Shown: piece by piece, positions 1 to 8,388 of the stretch
Layout: each line of letters begins with the position of its first letter
How positions within the stretch are numbered: the stretch's first letter is position 1
NCBI GenBank assembly: GCA_046533095.1
Contig: JAJQRA010000034.1
Coordinates: 124,001 to 188,000 of the forward strand
DNA from: ZAX-1 sp046533095
GTDB lineage: Bacteria; Bacillota; Clostridia; Lachnospirales; Lachnospiraceae
Direction: 5' to 3'
DNA length: 64,000 bases
Notes under the pieces: generated by a model
Told to the model about the DNA's origin: nothing
Seen by the model: only the letters and a program-made list of their open reading frames with translations
Database searches by the model: none
Program-made: the position numbers and the translations under genes

Positions 1-199
1 TGTACACTTCCTGTAAACGTTTCTCTCAACTTCTTTTAATATATTTAGTATAAAGTAGAGATATGTGCAAAGTATGGACATTTTCTTAAAGAACAATAAA
101 TAAATCAAAAGAATTTATAAAAACAATATAAATAAATTTTTAGTTTTTTTAAATCGGCAAACGTACCTTGGATTGTTTTTTTCCTTTTAACCAAAACCA

Positions 200-228
200 T
201 TTACACTTGTGTAAAAAAGTGATACAAT
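200..228 (+). promoter_or_regulatory. Sigma-A-type promoter with overlapping palindrome, upstream of chemoreceptor
   Basis: A -35 TTTACA (200-205) and -10 TACAAT (223-228) are separated by exactly 17 bases. The -35 box is the left arm of the inverted repeat TTTACACTTGTGTAAA (200-215), 7-bp perfect arms, a plausible operator placement. The chemoreceptor start codon lies about 110 bases downstream. Bases 1-199 are AT-rich and show no convincing gene. The promoter is read from sequence; the operator is inference. Confidence 0.6.
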
Positions 229-339
229 TTTCCTAGATTAACATATGTTCGGATGTACCAATAACCTCTAAGCTAACTACTAGTAAGCCAGAGGAATCCT
301 TAGAAGCATTTAAATTTTAAGGAAAAGGAGTATTGTAAA

Positions 340-2103
340 ATGATATCGGAAAATGCATTCAAAGTGAAAATGTCCCCATCTATTTCCTTAAAAATACGGA
401 TTATTTTGATGATTTTAGTGAGCGTCACAGTTGCCTCTTTGCTGCTGACGCTATTAGCCATTTCCAATTTAAACGCTCTATCTTATAATTCCGCACTCAG
501 CAAATGTGAGAGTATCATGGAATTAGTTTCTGCCTCTGTAGATCGCGAGAAGTTGGCGGTGACAATAGATGGGGGTGAGCAGTCCCCTTATCTAGAAGAG
601 TTGCGCAAAAACCTATTTGCATTAAAAGAAGGGGCGAATCTTGCCTATCTTTATGTGGTCAGTGATGCGCAGACAGATGTAAAGTCTATTTTAGATGCCA
701 GCTATGAACCGGGGAGTGATGGATATGTACCTTTTGGAGTGCTGGAAACCAAGGAAATCTACGCGGATATCGATGATGCGTTTATTTCGGGGAATAAAGT
801 ATTTACGAGTGTCTATAAGATGAACAACGAGGCAACCGGAGCTTTGCAGCAGCTAGTTTCTGTGTACCTTCCAATAAAAAATGCACAAGGCGGTGTGATT
901 GCTGTATTAGGCGGAGATGTGGACGTTACGACGGATATGGCATTTCTAGAAACAACGAAAAATGCATTCATACGGGCATGTATTGTACTGGACCTTGTCT
1001 TTTTGGCTTTGGCACTGGTTTTGTGTATGATTATGTTTTCCCCCCTGTCAAAGCTTGTTAAGAACATTGAACGTTATGCGAAGGGCGATTTTACGGTAGC
1101 GTATAAATATTACAAGAAAAATGAAATTGGGAAAATCAACGAGGCATTGGCATATTTGGTGCATAACCTAAAAGGAATGATTTCCGTAATCAAAGACGTT
1201 TCGAATGAGGTGGAAACAATATCTGATGTGCTACGTACAGACACCGCACAGATATCCGAAACAGTGGAAGGCATCGGCATTGCGATTAATGATATGGCCA
1301 ATGCAGCCAATGAGCAGGCGGACAATACGGAGAATGGCATGTCTGGTGTGGAGGCATTGGGAAACAGTATTCAATGTAACCATACCAATTTGAAAAACCT
1401 TACAACAAATTTGGGCGAGGTGGAAGAGGCTCAAAAAGCAGGGAATAATGCTGTTGGGAACTTGAGCAGCCAAGCAGGGAGCATCAACTTGACCATACAG
1501 AAAATACATGCCGACATGCAGCAGACGGGAGAGAGTGTAGAACAGATTGGAGTGGCAGGGATAACGATCCAAAATATTGCGGCACAAACGAACCTATTGG
1601 CATTAAACGCCTCCATAGAGGCAGCAAGGGCGGGAGAAGCCGGATTGGGATTTGCCATAGTGGCAGAGGAAATTAGAAACCTGTCTGAGCAGTCTTCCAC
1701 TTCTGCAGAGGAAATCAGCGCAGTCATTAAATTGCTTATTAAAAATACCGACAATATGCTAGGTACCATGCAGCAGTTGAATAAAATTATGCAGGCACAA
1801 CAAAAAAATGTAGATGTAACAGGGGAAACATTTCAAACAATTGAGGAGGCGGTAGGCGCTACAAAAAATGCCCTTGCCTCATTGAATGCATCTTCAAAAG
1901 AGCTTGAAACAACCGAAGGAAGCATGGCGAAAGTCTTTCGAAACATTGACAAACATGCGACTGAAAATGCTTCTGCGACACAAGAAATTTCAGCCTCGAT
2001 GGAAGAGCAGACTGCTATTTTGAGTGGGCTATCCGAACGGGCAGATAAATTATTCGCCACTACGCAAAAATTGGAGGAATCCTTAACGGTATTCCAATTT
2101 TAA
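340..2103 (+). CDS. Methyl-accepting chemotaxis protein
   Basis: Membrane chemoreceptor of 587 residues that would signal to CheA/CheW. An N-terminal transmembrane segment (about residues 18-42) is followed by an extracytoplasmic sensor region (about 45-205, Cache-like size), a second transmembrane segment (about 208-232), a HAMP domain (about 233-285) and a long coiled-coil signalling domain. The signalling tip carries the family hallmark AAQTNLLALNASIEAARAGE and then GFAIVAEEIRNLSEQS. The ATG follows AAGGAG at a normal distance. It appears monocistronic behind the promoter at 200-228 and fits the flagellar genes elsewhere in the window. The ligand cannot be deduced. A small GAAA-loop hairpin (2112-2127) follows the stop but has no U-run. 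Confidence 0.95.
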   Translation: MISENAFKVKMSPSISLKIRIILMILVSVTVASLLLTLLAISNLNALSYNSALSKCESIMELVSASVDREKLAVTIDGGEQSPYLEELRKNLFALKEGANLAYLYVVSDAQTDVKSILDASYEPGSDGYVPFGVLETKEIYADIDDAFISGNKVFTSVYKMNNEATGALQQLVSVYLPIKNAQGGVIAVLGGDVDVTTDMAFLETTKNAFIRACIVLDLVFLALALVLCMIMFSPLSKLVKNIERYAKGDFTVAYKYYKKNEIGKINEALAYLVHNLKGMISVIKDVSNEVETISDVLRTDTAQISETVEGIGIAINDMANAANEQADNTENGMSGVEALGNSIQCNHTNLKNLTTNLGEVEEAQKAGNNAVGNLSSQAGSINLTIQKIHADMQQTGESVEQIGVAGITIQNIAAQTNLLALNASIEAARAGEAGLGFAIVAEEIRNLSEQSSTSAEEISAVIKLLIKNTDNMLGTMQQLNKIMQAQQKNVDVTGETFQTIEEAVGATKNALASLNASSKELETTEGSMAKVFRNIDKHATENASATQEISASMEEQTAILSGLSERADKLFATTQKLEESLTVFQF

Positions 2104-2192
2104 TGGAAGAAATGAACGAAAGTTCATGGAATTTATAGCTAAGAAACAAGGCAACCAATCAAAAACAGATCTAGAATCGGAGGCAAAAGAAA

Positions 2193-3314
2193 ATGGAAAA
2201 ATCAAAAGTATACTTTACAACGTTTAAGGCATCATTTACAGAGAATCTGCCACAGAAATTTCGTCGATTAATTAACACAGCCGGAATAAATGAAATTGAT
2301 TTTAAAGACAAATACACAGCTATTAAAATTCATTTTGGAGAGCTTGGAAACCTTGCTTTTTTAAGGCCAAACTATGCAAAGGTAGTCGTAGATGCAATAA
2401 AAGAAAATGGTGGCAAGACATTTTTAACGGACTGCAATACCTTGTATGTAGGGAGTAGGAAAAATGCGTTAGATCACCTGGATACTGCTTATACAAACGG
2501 CTTTAGCCCATTTTCCACAGGATGCCATGTTATTATTGCAGATGGGCTAAAGGGAACAGACGAGGCTCTCGTACCGGTTGCCGGGGAGTATATAAAAGAA
2601 GCTAAAATAGGTCGCGCTATTATGGATGCGGATATTTTTATTTCATTGACACATTTTAAAGGACATGAGGCTACCGGCTTTGGTGGGGCGTTAAAGAATA
2701 TTGGAATGGGCAGTGGCTCTAGGGCAGGTAAAATGGAAATGCACAGTGAGGGGAAACCAAATGTAGATGCAGAGGCATGTATTGGATGTGGTGCCTGTGT
2801 TAAGACATGCGCACATAGTGCCATTACGATAGAAAATCGAAAAGCCGCTATAGACCATAACCGCTGCGTAGGTTGTGGAAGATGTATTGGCGTCTGTCCA
2901 AAAGATGCAGTAAGCCCACCTTGGGATGAATCAAATGATGTTTTAAACCGTAAAATTGCAGAATATAGCTTGGCAATCTGTCAGGATAAACCACATTTTC
3001 ATATTACCGTGGTATGCGATGTTTCCCCAAATTGCGATTGCCATTATGAAAATGATATACCAATTATCCCAAATGTAGGGATGTTCGCCTCTTTTGATCC
3101 GGTAGCTCTTGATATGGCATGTGTAGATGCATGCAATAAACAACCGGTAGTTCCGGGAAGCTTGATAGGTGGCCATAAAGGCGAGGAGCATAGCCATGGG
3201 GAAAACCAAGATCGTTTTCATATGGCACATGCGGATACAAATTGGAGATCCTGTGTAGAGCATGGAGAGAAAATCGGATTGGGCACGATGGCATATGAGC
3301 TGGTAGAAATATAA
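2193..3314 (+). CDS. DUF362 domain protein with 2x[4Fe-4S] ferredoxin insert
   Basis: The 373-residue protein has the DUF362 fold seen in many anaerobe iron-sulfur proteins of unknown reaction. Two consecutive ferredoxin motifs, CIGCGACVKTC and CVGCGRCIGVCP, lie at about residues 194-235 and should bind two [4Fe-4S] clusters. The flanks contain the family stretches around GHEATGFGGALKNIGMG (about 160-176) and FDPVALDMACVDACN near the C-terminus. No signal peptide is visible, so it is probably cytosolic. ATG follows an AATCGGAGG ribosome site. It stands alone, with two hairpin terminators downstream. An electron-transfer role is inferred; the substrate is unknown. Confidence 0.9.
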   Translation: MEKSKVYFTTFKASFTENLPQKFRRLINTAGINEIDFKDKYTAIKIHFGELGNLAFLRPNYAKVVVDAIKENGGKTFLTDCNTLYVGSRKNALDHLDTAYTNGFSPFSTGCHVIIADGLKGTDEALVPVAGEYIKEAKIGRAIMDADIFISLTHFKGHEATGFGGALKNIGMGSGSRAGKMEMHSEGKPNVDAEACIGCGACVKTCAHSAITIENRKAAIDHNRCVGCGRCIGVCPKDAVSPPWDESNDVLNRKIAEYSLAICQDKPHFHITVVCDVSPNCDCHYENDIPIIPNVGMFASFDPVALDMACVDACNKQPVVPGSLIGGHKGEEHSHGENQDRFHMAHADTNWRSCVEHGEKIGLGTMAYELVEI

Positions 3315-3349
3315 GGGTAAAATGATAGAAATAAAAGAATGTTCCATAG

Positions 3350-3388
3350 TAAGGCGGGCTGGCTTGTATGGCCTTGCCTTATTATTTT
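3350..3388 (+). terminator. Rho-independent terminator after DUF362 gene
   Basis: TAAGGC pairs with GCCTTA (with G-T extensions inward), followed by TTATTTTAC. It sits about 40 bases after the DUF362 stop. Confidence 0.55.
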
Positions 3389-3419
3389 ACTGCGATTGCA
3401 TCACATAAGAATATAAAAA

Positions 3420-3456
3420 AACGCCCAGAGCAGTATCTCGCTTTGGATGTTTTTTA
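3420..3456. terminator. Hairpin with flanking A and T runs, likely terminator
   Basis: AAC..CCAGAGC pairs with GCTTTGG..GTT around an 8-base loop. There are seven A on the left and TTTTTT on the right, so it could act in either direction. It separates the DUF362 gene from the ABC transporter. Confidence 0.6.
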
Positions 3457-3564
3457 ATGAGCAGAGTAAATGGGGGAAAACTAAGGCATTGGCCATAGGT
3501 AACTTTAAATTGAGAAACTTGGCAAATTGATGTAACAGGCATCTGAAGGTGTGGGAGGAAGAAG

Positions 3565-4413
3565 ATGGAAGAAATAATTTTGGAAGTTAAAAATCTACAG
3601 AAATGCTATGCGGATTTTCAATTAAGGGAAATTGATTTTGCGCTTTTAAAAGGTTCCATTACAGGATTTATCGGCCAAAATGGAGCTGGGAAGTCCACGA
3701 CTATAAAATGTATCATGCAGCTAGTAAAACCCGATCAGGGGACAGTTACATTCAGGGGGAACAGAATCAGTGGAAAAGATAGGATATCGTATTTATCCTC
3801 AGAACTGGAGCTTTATCCAGATGAAAGACTTGCATCCATTACCGGCTTTATAAAGAAGGCGTTTAAAGGGCGCTGGAACAGCACCAAATACCTATATTAT
3901 ACCAATGCCATATTCAAACTGGATGAGCGCCGGAAATTTAAGGAGCTTTCTTCCGGCAGCAAGGTAAAATATCTAATTGCGCTGGAGCTGTCAAAAGAGC
4001 CGGAACTGATTCTGTTCGATGAGCCGACGTCCGGTTTGGATCCGGTTGTTCGTAATGATATTCTGGATATCCTAAAAGAGCTTGCATCAAACGAAAAGGT
4101 AACGGTTTTCTTTTCTTCCCATATTACGGAGGATATCGAAAAAATAGCAGACAAGGTAATTTATATCGACAATGGCAAGATTATATTATGCGGGCAAAAA
4201 AGCGAAATAAATAAAAGGTTCGTAAAAATCCATCTATCGGAAATAGGCGAGTTGGAAGACAGGCAAAGGGACATCATTATTGAGCATGGAACCCTAAAAA
4301 ATGAAAGCTATCGGATAGATAGGAATTTAATTACAGGGAATATAGGCTGTAAATTTTCTCCTATCCCATTAGACGAGGTGCTCTTGATGATGAAGGAGGC
4401 TAAAAATGTTTGA
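3565..4413 (+). CDS. ABC transporter ATP-binding protein (ABC-2 export type)
   Basis: Nucleotide-binding subunit of 282 residues. It shows Walker A GQNGAGKST (about residues 36-44), a signature loop LSSGSKVK, Walker B LILFDEPTSGLD and an H-loop FFSSHI. The C-terminal region of about 70 residues is typical of ABC-2 exporters of the YtrB/BcrA type. It overlaps the next gene (permease, 4406) by 8 bases, so the pair is translationally coupled. ATG follows GGGAGGAAGAAG. Such pairs often follow a GntR-family regulator, which is absent here. The exported substrate is unknown. Confidence 0.92.
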   Translation: MEEIILEVKNLQKCYADFQLREIDFALLKGSITGFIGQNGAGKSTTIKCIMQLVKPDQGTVTFRGNRISGKDRISYLSSELELYPDERLASITGFIKKAFKGRWNSTKYLYYTNAIFKLDERRKFKELSSGSKVKYLIALELSKEPELILFDEPTSGLDPVVRNDILDILKELASNEKVTVFFSSHITEDIEKIADKVIYIDNGKIILCGQKSEINKRFVKIHLSEIGELEDRQRDIIIEHGTLKNESYRIDRNLITGNIGCKFSPIPLDEVLLMMKEAKNV

Positions 4414-5035
4414 TTTAATCGTGAAAGACTTCAAGTTTACCAGGAAACCTATATGGCTAACAATTGTCTACTGCTTGGCGATCCCGCCACTGCTGGTTTT
4501 GGATGGTGGGACGAAACTATACTTTGCAAGCTTCTTTATCCCGTATTTTACGGTGTCTATGGTAGTGGGGAAAATATGTGCGATAGAAGACACGGCAAGT
4601 ATGCGGACGGTTATAAAACTGCTGCCATATAGCAGCCATACGAAAATAGCGGCGAGGTATTTCTTTATGCTTGCCCTGCTGTCTGCAACGATGTCCTATT
4701 TAGTAGTTGTGCAGTATGTATTTTTCGAGTCGGGGACATTAAAGGGATTGATAAAAGATAATTTTATATTGGCAATCGTATATGCATGCTATTTTTCTAT
4801 CTATCTGCTCCTTTACTATTCCTTCGGGTATCTAGTGGCGCAGAACAGTATCTACGTCTGCATAGGGATCGCATTTATTGGGACATTGCTATATGAAAAA
4901 ACTGATTTGAATATAGATTTTCAAGATTTGCTAAGTGGCAGGTATTATGTGCCACTGGCTATTTTCGGAGTTGGTATTATTTTTCTAATGTTTACTGTAT
5001 CTTGTGTTGGCGTAAACAAAAGAGATTTAATATAG
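4406..5035 (+). CDS. ABC-2 type transporter permease
   Basis: A hydrophobic protein of 209 residues with about six predicted membrane segments and no recognisable soluble domain. It starts inside the 3' end of the ATP-binding gene (8-base overlap) behind AAGGAGG. The protein is presumed to form the membrane channel with the ATPase encoded at 3565. The reading frame stays open for 48 codons past its TAG, see the entry at 5036. Confidence 0.88.
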   Translation: MFDLIVKDFKFTRKPIWLTIVYCLAIPPLLVLDGGTKLYFASFFIPYFTVSMVVGKICAIEDTASMRTVIKLLPYSSHTKIAARYFFMLALLSATMSYLVVVQYVFFESGTLKGLIKDNFILAIVYACYFSIYLLLYYSFGYLVAQNSIYVCIGIAFIGTLLYEKTDLNIDFQDLLSGRYYVPLAIFGVGIIFLMFTVSCVGVNKRDLI

Positions 5036-5182
5036 GAAATCTTAGGCAATTGTGAAGCTGAATGGAACGATGTAGTGGATAGCATGGTTCCAAAGATAGA
5101 GGTAAGGGTAGATCCCGTACATCTTTTCAAAGGCATTGAGGACTATATGCTGTGGTTTAATAAATATTTAATGACTGTCTGA
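5036..5182 (+). pseudogene. Open in-frame extension after permease stop; possible gene-end remnant
   Basis: Directly after the permease TAG the same frame continues for 48 sense codons to TGA at 5180-5182, with ordinary composition (for example KIEVRVDPVHLF and DYMLWFNKYL). It has no start codon or ribosome site at its beginning. It could be the C-terminal remnant of a deleted gene fused to the permease end. The family was not recognised. Confidence 0.3.
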
Positions 5183-5206
5183 TGAATCAAGAGGGGGTGG
5201 CTAGAC

Positions 5207-5383
5207 ATGAAAAAGAAAAAGAGAGATTTACGATTAGTGCCAATTATAAGTACAATCGGATTTGCATGGATAACTTACGATGCAGGATGGTACAGCGATA
5301 TCTATGCTTTTATTTTAGGTATAGCCGCTTATTTTATAGCAATGTCGATCTTATGCTTTTTAAAGTTTAAATATTGGAAATAG
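5207..5383 (+). CDS. Small two-helix membrane protein (58 aa)
   Basis: ATG at 5207 follows GAGGGGGTGG seven bases upstream. The product starts MKKKKRDLRLVPIIS, has two hydrophobic stretches (about residues 10-24 and 32-51) and ends FLKFKYWK. A basic start with two helices suggests a small integral membrane protein. It lies just downstream of the ABC-2 pair and may share its transcript. The family was not recognised. An overlapping ORF in another frame from 5182 is rejected because it lacks a good ribosome site and has poor composition. Confidence 0.6.
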   Translation: MKKKKRDLRLVPIISTIGFAWITYDAGWYSDIYAFILGIAAYFIAMSILCFLKFKYWK

Positions 5384-5796
5384 TAGCTTATAATGCAACA
5401 TGTTTTTCATGGTCAAAAAGTATTGCTGGCATCTATTTTACAGGAGGGAGAATTGTTTTGAAACATAAGAAGTTTGGAAAGGCATTAAGGGTTATGATCT
5501 TATTTTACAAGAGAGAGAATTGTTTTGAAATATAAGAGGTATGGAAAGGCATTGGGGATTACGATCTTATATATTCTGGTCAGAACCAATGAAAGAAGAA
5601 CCTTAAATGTGAATTTTTTAGTTGGTGAATAATTTTTCATGATACAATAGGAAAAATGGTACTTTCACCGTGCAAAGCTCTGAAATTTGGCACTATTTCA
5701 ACTGGACTCTAACTGAAAATTATGTAATAATATAGTTTATCAGAAGTTATTATAATGAATGGGGCATTGATCCGAAACTGACAGGAGGAGGCTTAT
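5384..5796. other. 413-base gap before the hydrogenase operon
   Basis: The gap holds a 67-bp tandem duplication (separate entry) whose copies each carry a ribosome-site-like GGAGGGAG or GAGAGAG and a TTG start. The first frame ends after 25 codons and the second after 35, so both look like remnants of a gene start. The 230 bases before the hydrogenase are AT-rich; TATAAT-like hexamers occur (for example around 5752) but no well-spaced -35 was found, so the operon promoter is not assigned. Confidence 0.5.
5434..5567 (+). repeat. 67-bp tandem direct duplication (2 copies)
   Basis: Copies at 5434-5500 and 5501-5567 match at most positions. Each contains a ribosome-site-like run, a TTG codon and a basic-hydrophobic start (L-K-H/Y-K-K/R-F/Y-G-K-A-L). 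It appears to be a duplicated start region of a lost small gene. Confidence 0.75.
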
Positions 5797-6291
5797 ATGT
5801 TAGAGCAAAATTATTATGACAGGGCCAGTGAAATTATGGAGCTATATGGCAAAAAACCGGCTTCGCTTATTCCGATTATCCAAGATATTCAAAGTGAATA
5901 TCGATATCTACCACCGGAACTTCTTTCCTTTGTAGCGAAAGGAATAGGCGTGCATGAAGCAAAAGCATATAGTGTTGCCACGTTTTATGAAAATTTTTCA
6001 TTTGAACCAAAAGGAAAGTATGTAATAAAGGTCTGTGACGGAACCGCCTGTCATGTGCGAAAATCCATTCCTATTTTAGACAGATTAAGACAAGATTTAG
6101 GCCTGTCTAAGCAAAAAGTTACAACGGACGATATGATATTTACGCTTGAAACGGTATCGTGCCTAGGTGCTTGTGGACTTGCCCCGGTTCTAACAATAAA
6201 TGAAAAGGTATATCCTGCAATGGCACCAGATACGGCAGCTGCATTAATAGCGGGGCTACGCAAGGAGGCTGACGGAGAATGCGCGACATAA
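5797..6291 (+). CDS. hydC: NADH-dependent [FeFe] hydrogenase, NuoE-like [2Fe-2S] subunit
   Basis: The 164-residue thioredoxin-fold [2Fe-2S] protein is of the NuoE/HndA/HydC type. It has the four cysteines expected for the cluster: CDGTACH (about residues 79-85) and CLGACGLAP (about 123-131). In electron-bifurcating hydrogenases this subunit sits beside the NADH/FMN subunit. It is first in the operon, behind AGGAGGAGG, and its end overlaps the next gene by 13 bases. The name follows Thermotoga-type HydABC usage; HndA is an equivalent name. Confidence 0.93.
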   Translation: MLEQNYYDRASEIMELYGKKPASLIPIIQDIQSEYRYLPPELLSFVAKGIGVHEAKAYSVATFYENFSFEPKGKYVIKVCDGTACHVRKSIPILDRLRQDLGLSKQKVTTDDMIFTLETVSCLGACGLAPVLTINEKVYPAMAPDTAAALIAGLRKEADGECAT

Positions 6292-8183
6292 TTTCAAATA
6301 GAATCAATTCGGCGACGGAACTTGATGTAGCAAAAGACAGGGCAAAATTAGCGATAAAGAATAGCAAGTGTAGAATTCTTATTTGTGCAGGCACAGGATG
6401 TATTGCAGGCGGTTCCACGCAGATATATGAAAAAATGAAAGAACGATCGGAAAACACAGGTATAGACATTGTTTTTGGAAAAGAAGTAGCACATGATACA
6501 AGTAAAGGCACTCCAATCACAGTTAAAAAGAGCGGATGCCATGGATTTTGTGAAATGGGGCCCCTTATGAGGATTGAACCTCAAGGCTTTCTTTATACAA
6601 AAGTAAAGCCGGAGGATTGTGAAGAGATTTTTAACGAAACAATTCTAAAAGGGAAGATAATAGAAAGGCTTTTGTATAGCCAAGATGGAAAATATTATGA
6701 GAAGCAAGATGAGATTCCATTTTATAAGAAACAAACACGAGAAGTTTTAGAAAATTGTGGACAAATTGATGCGGAGCATGTAGAGGAATATCTTGCAAAT
6801 GATGGATATCAAGCGATCAAAAAAGCATTGGCCACGATGACGCCACAAGAAGTTGTCCTTGCGGTTAGCGATGCGAATCTTCGTGGCCGTGGAGGCGGTG
6901 GTTTCCAGACAGGATATAAGTGGTCACAGGTTTTAAGGCAAGCAGAAAAAACGAAGTACATTGTTTGCAATGGAGATGAGGGCGATCCGGGCGCATTCAT
7001 GGATCGGAGCGTTATGGAAGGCGACCCACACAAGATGATAGAGGGGATGATGGTTGCGGCATATGCAGTAGGCGCCGCCGAGGGCTATATTTATGTTCGT
7101 GCGGAGTACCCCCTTGCGATTAGCCGTTTGAAACTTGCCATCGTACAAGCAGAAGAAATAGGACTACTTGGCGATCATATCCTTGGAACAGATTTTTCCT
7201 TTCGACTACATATCAACCGCGGTGCCGGTGCATTTGTTTGCGGTGAAGGCAGTGCCCTTACCGCTTCGATTGAGGGGAATCGTGGAATGCCACGTGTGAA
7301 GCCACCTCGTACGGTAGAACAGGGGCTATTTGGAAAACCGACGGTTTTAAATAACGTAGAAACATTTGCAAATGTACCAAAAATCATTCTAAATGGGGCG
7401 ACATGGTATCAAGGGATTGGTCCTAAGAATAGTCCGGGAACAAAGGCCTTTGCCTTGACAGGAAGCGTTAAAAATACGGGGTTAATAGAGGTGCCGATGG
7501 GCACTACTCTGAAAGAAGTAATATTTGATATCGGTGGCGGGATAAAAGGAGATGGTGAATTTAAGGCAGTTCAAATAGGAGGTCCATCCGGCGGGTGTTT
7601 AACAAAAGAGCACCTTGACATACATCTTGACTTTGATTCGCTTAAGAAAATGGGTGCAATGATTGGCTCGGGCGGACTTGTTGTAATGGATAGCAATACA
7701 TGTATGGTCGAAGTGGCAAGATTTTTTATGAATTTTACGCAAAATGAAAGCTGTGGAAAGTGCGTACCTTGCCGTGAGGGTACAAAGCGGATGCTTGAGA
7801 TATTAGAGCGCATCGTATCCGGAAAAGGTGTGTTAGAAGATTTGGATATGCTAGAAGAGCTGGCATCGACAATTACGGATACGGCACTTTGTGGTCTTGG
7901 AAAAAGTGCGGCGCTTCCGGTCATGAGTACATTGAAATTATTTAAGGAAGAATATCTTTTACATGTCGTAGACAAAAAATGTGAATCCGGAACTTGTACT
8001 GCACTTAGAAAATACACTATTTCAGAAGAAAAATGCAAGGGATGTTCAAAATGTGCAAGGAATTGTCCGGTCTGCGCCATTTCAGGGAAAATCAAAGAAC
8101 CATATGTGATTGACCAAAGCTTATGCATCAAATGCGGTGCCTGCGAATCGGCCTGTCCATTTAAAGCGATCTTGGTAGCATAA
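6279..8183 (+). CDS. hydB: NADH-dependent [FeFe] hydrogenase, NuoF-like flavoprotein subunit
   Basis: This 634-residue subunit binds NAD(H) and FMN and splits electrons between NADH, ferredoxin and the H-cluster subunit. The N-terminal thioredoxin-like [2Fe-2S] domain (about residues 30-120) has CAGTGCIAGG and CHGFCEMGP. The NuoF core follows with GRGGGGFQTGYKW and CNGDEGDPGAFMDR. A [4Fe-4S] site ESCGKCVPCREGT lies near residue 490. The C-terminus carries two ferredoxin motifs, CKGCSKCARNCP and CIKCGACESACP. It starts inside the preceding gene behind AAGGAGG. The extra N- and C-terminal domains fit the bifurcating HydB/HndC type. Confidence 0.95.
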   Translation: MRDIISNRINSATELDVAKDRAKLAIKNSKCRILICAGTGCIAGGSTQIYEKMKERSENTGIDIVFGKEVAHDTSKGTPITVKKSGCHGFCEMGPLMRIEPQGFLYTKVKPEDCEEIFNETILKGKIIERLLYSQDGKYYEKQDEIPFYKKQTREVLENCGQIDAEHVEEYLANDGYQAIKKALATMTPQEVVLAVSDANLRGRGGGGFQTGYKWSQVLRQAEKTKYIVCNGDEGDPGAFMDRSVMEGDPHKMIEGMMVAAYAVGAAEGYIYVRAEYPLAISRLKLAIVQAEEIGLLGDHILGTDFSFRLHINRGAGAFVCGEGSALTASIEGNRGMPRVKPPRTVEQGLFGKPTVLNNVETFANVPKIILNGATWYQGIGPKNSPGTKAFALTGSVKNTGLIEVPMGTTLKEVIFDIGGGIKGDGEFKAVQIGGPSGGCLTKEHLDIHLDFDSLKKMGAMIGSGGLVVMDSNTCMVEVARFFMNFTQNESCGKCVPCREGTKRMLEILERIVSGKGVLEDLDMLEELASTITDTALCGLGKSAALPVMSTLKLFKEEYLLHVVDKKCESGTCTALRKYTISEEKCKGCSKCARNCPVCAISGKIKEPYVIDQSLCIKCGACESACPFKAILVA

Positions 8184-8388
8184 CATAATGTAGCTTATCA
8201 GAAATTGCAGCGCAAATTCTGATAGAAAGGGATAAGCAACAATTCAGTACACTTGTTCTAGAAATATCTTCGCTCAATTGCTTATGTTCTTTGTTTATAG
8301 ACCCTAATTTTGAGGATATAGCCAATTTGTGCTTTTGAAAATTGGCTGTGAGGAGATATACGACTGAATCGTTGCAGGAATAAAAACC
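8184..8388 (+). promoter_or_regulatory. Structured intercistronic region between hydB and hydA
   Basis: This 205-base gap in an otherwise tight operon holds two strong hairpins. One is 8196-8224 (TATCAGAAATT / AAATTCTGATA, one mismatch, 7-base loop). The other is 8320-8347 (AGCCAATTT / AAATTGGCT, perfect, 10-base loop), ending about 40 bases before the hydA ATG. Neither has a U-run, so mRNA processing, stability or translational control is more likely than termination. No gene was found here. Confidence 0.5.

Noticed and set aside
5182..5370. 62-codon plus-strand ORF overlapping the small membrane protein
   Set aside because: It lacks a good ribosome site; the overlapping frame from ATG 5207 has GAGGGGGTGG and a clear two-helix product.
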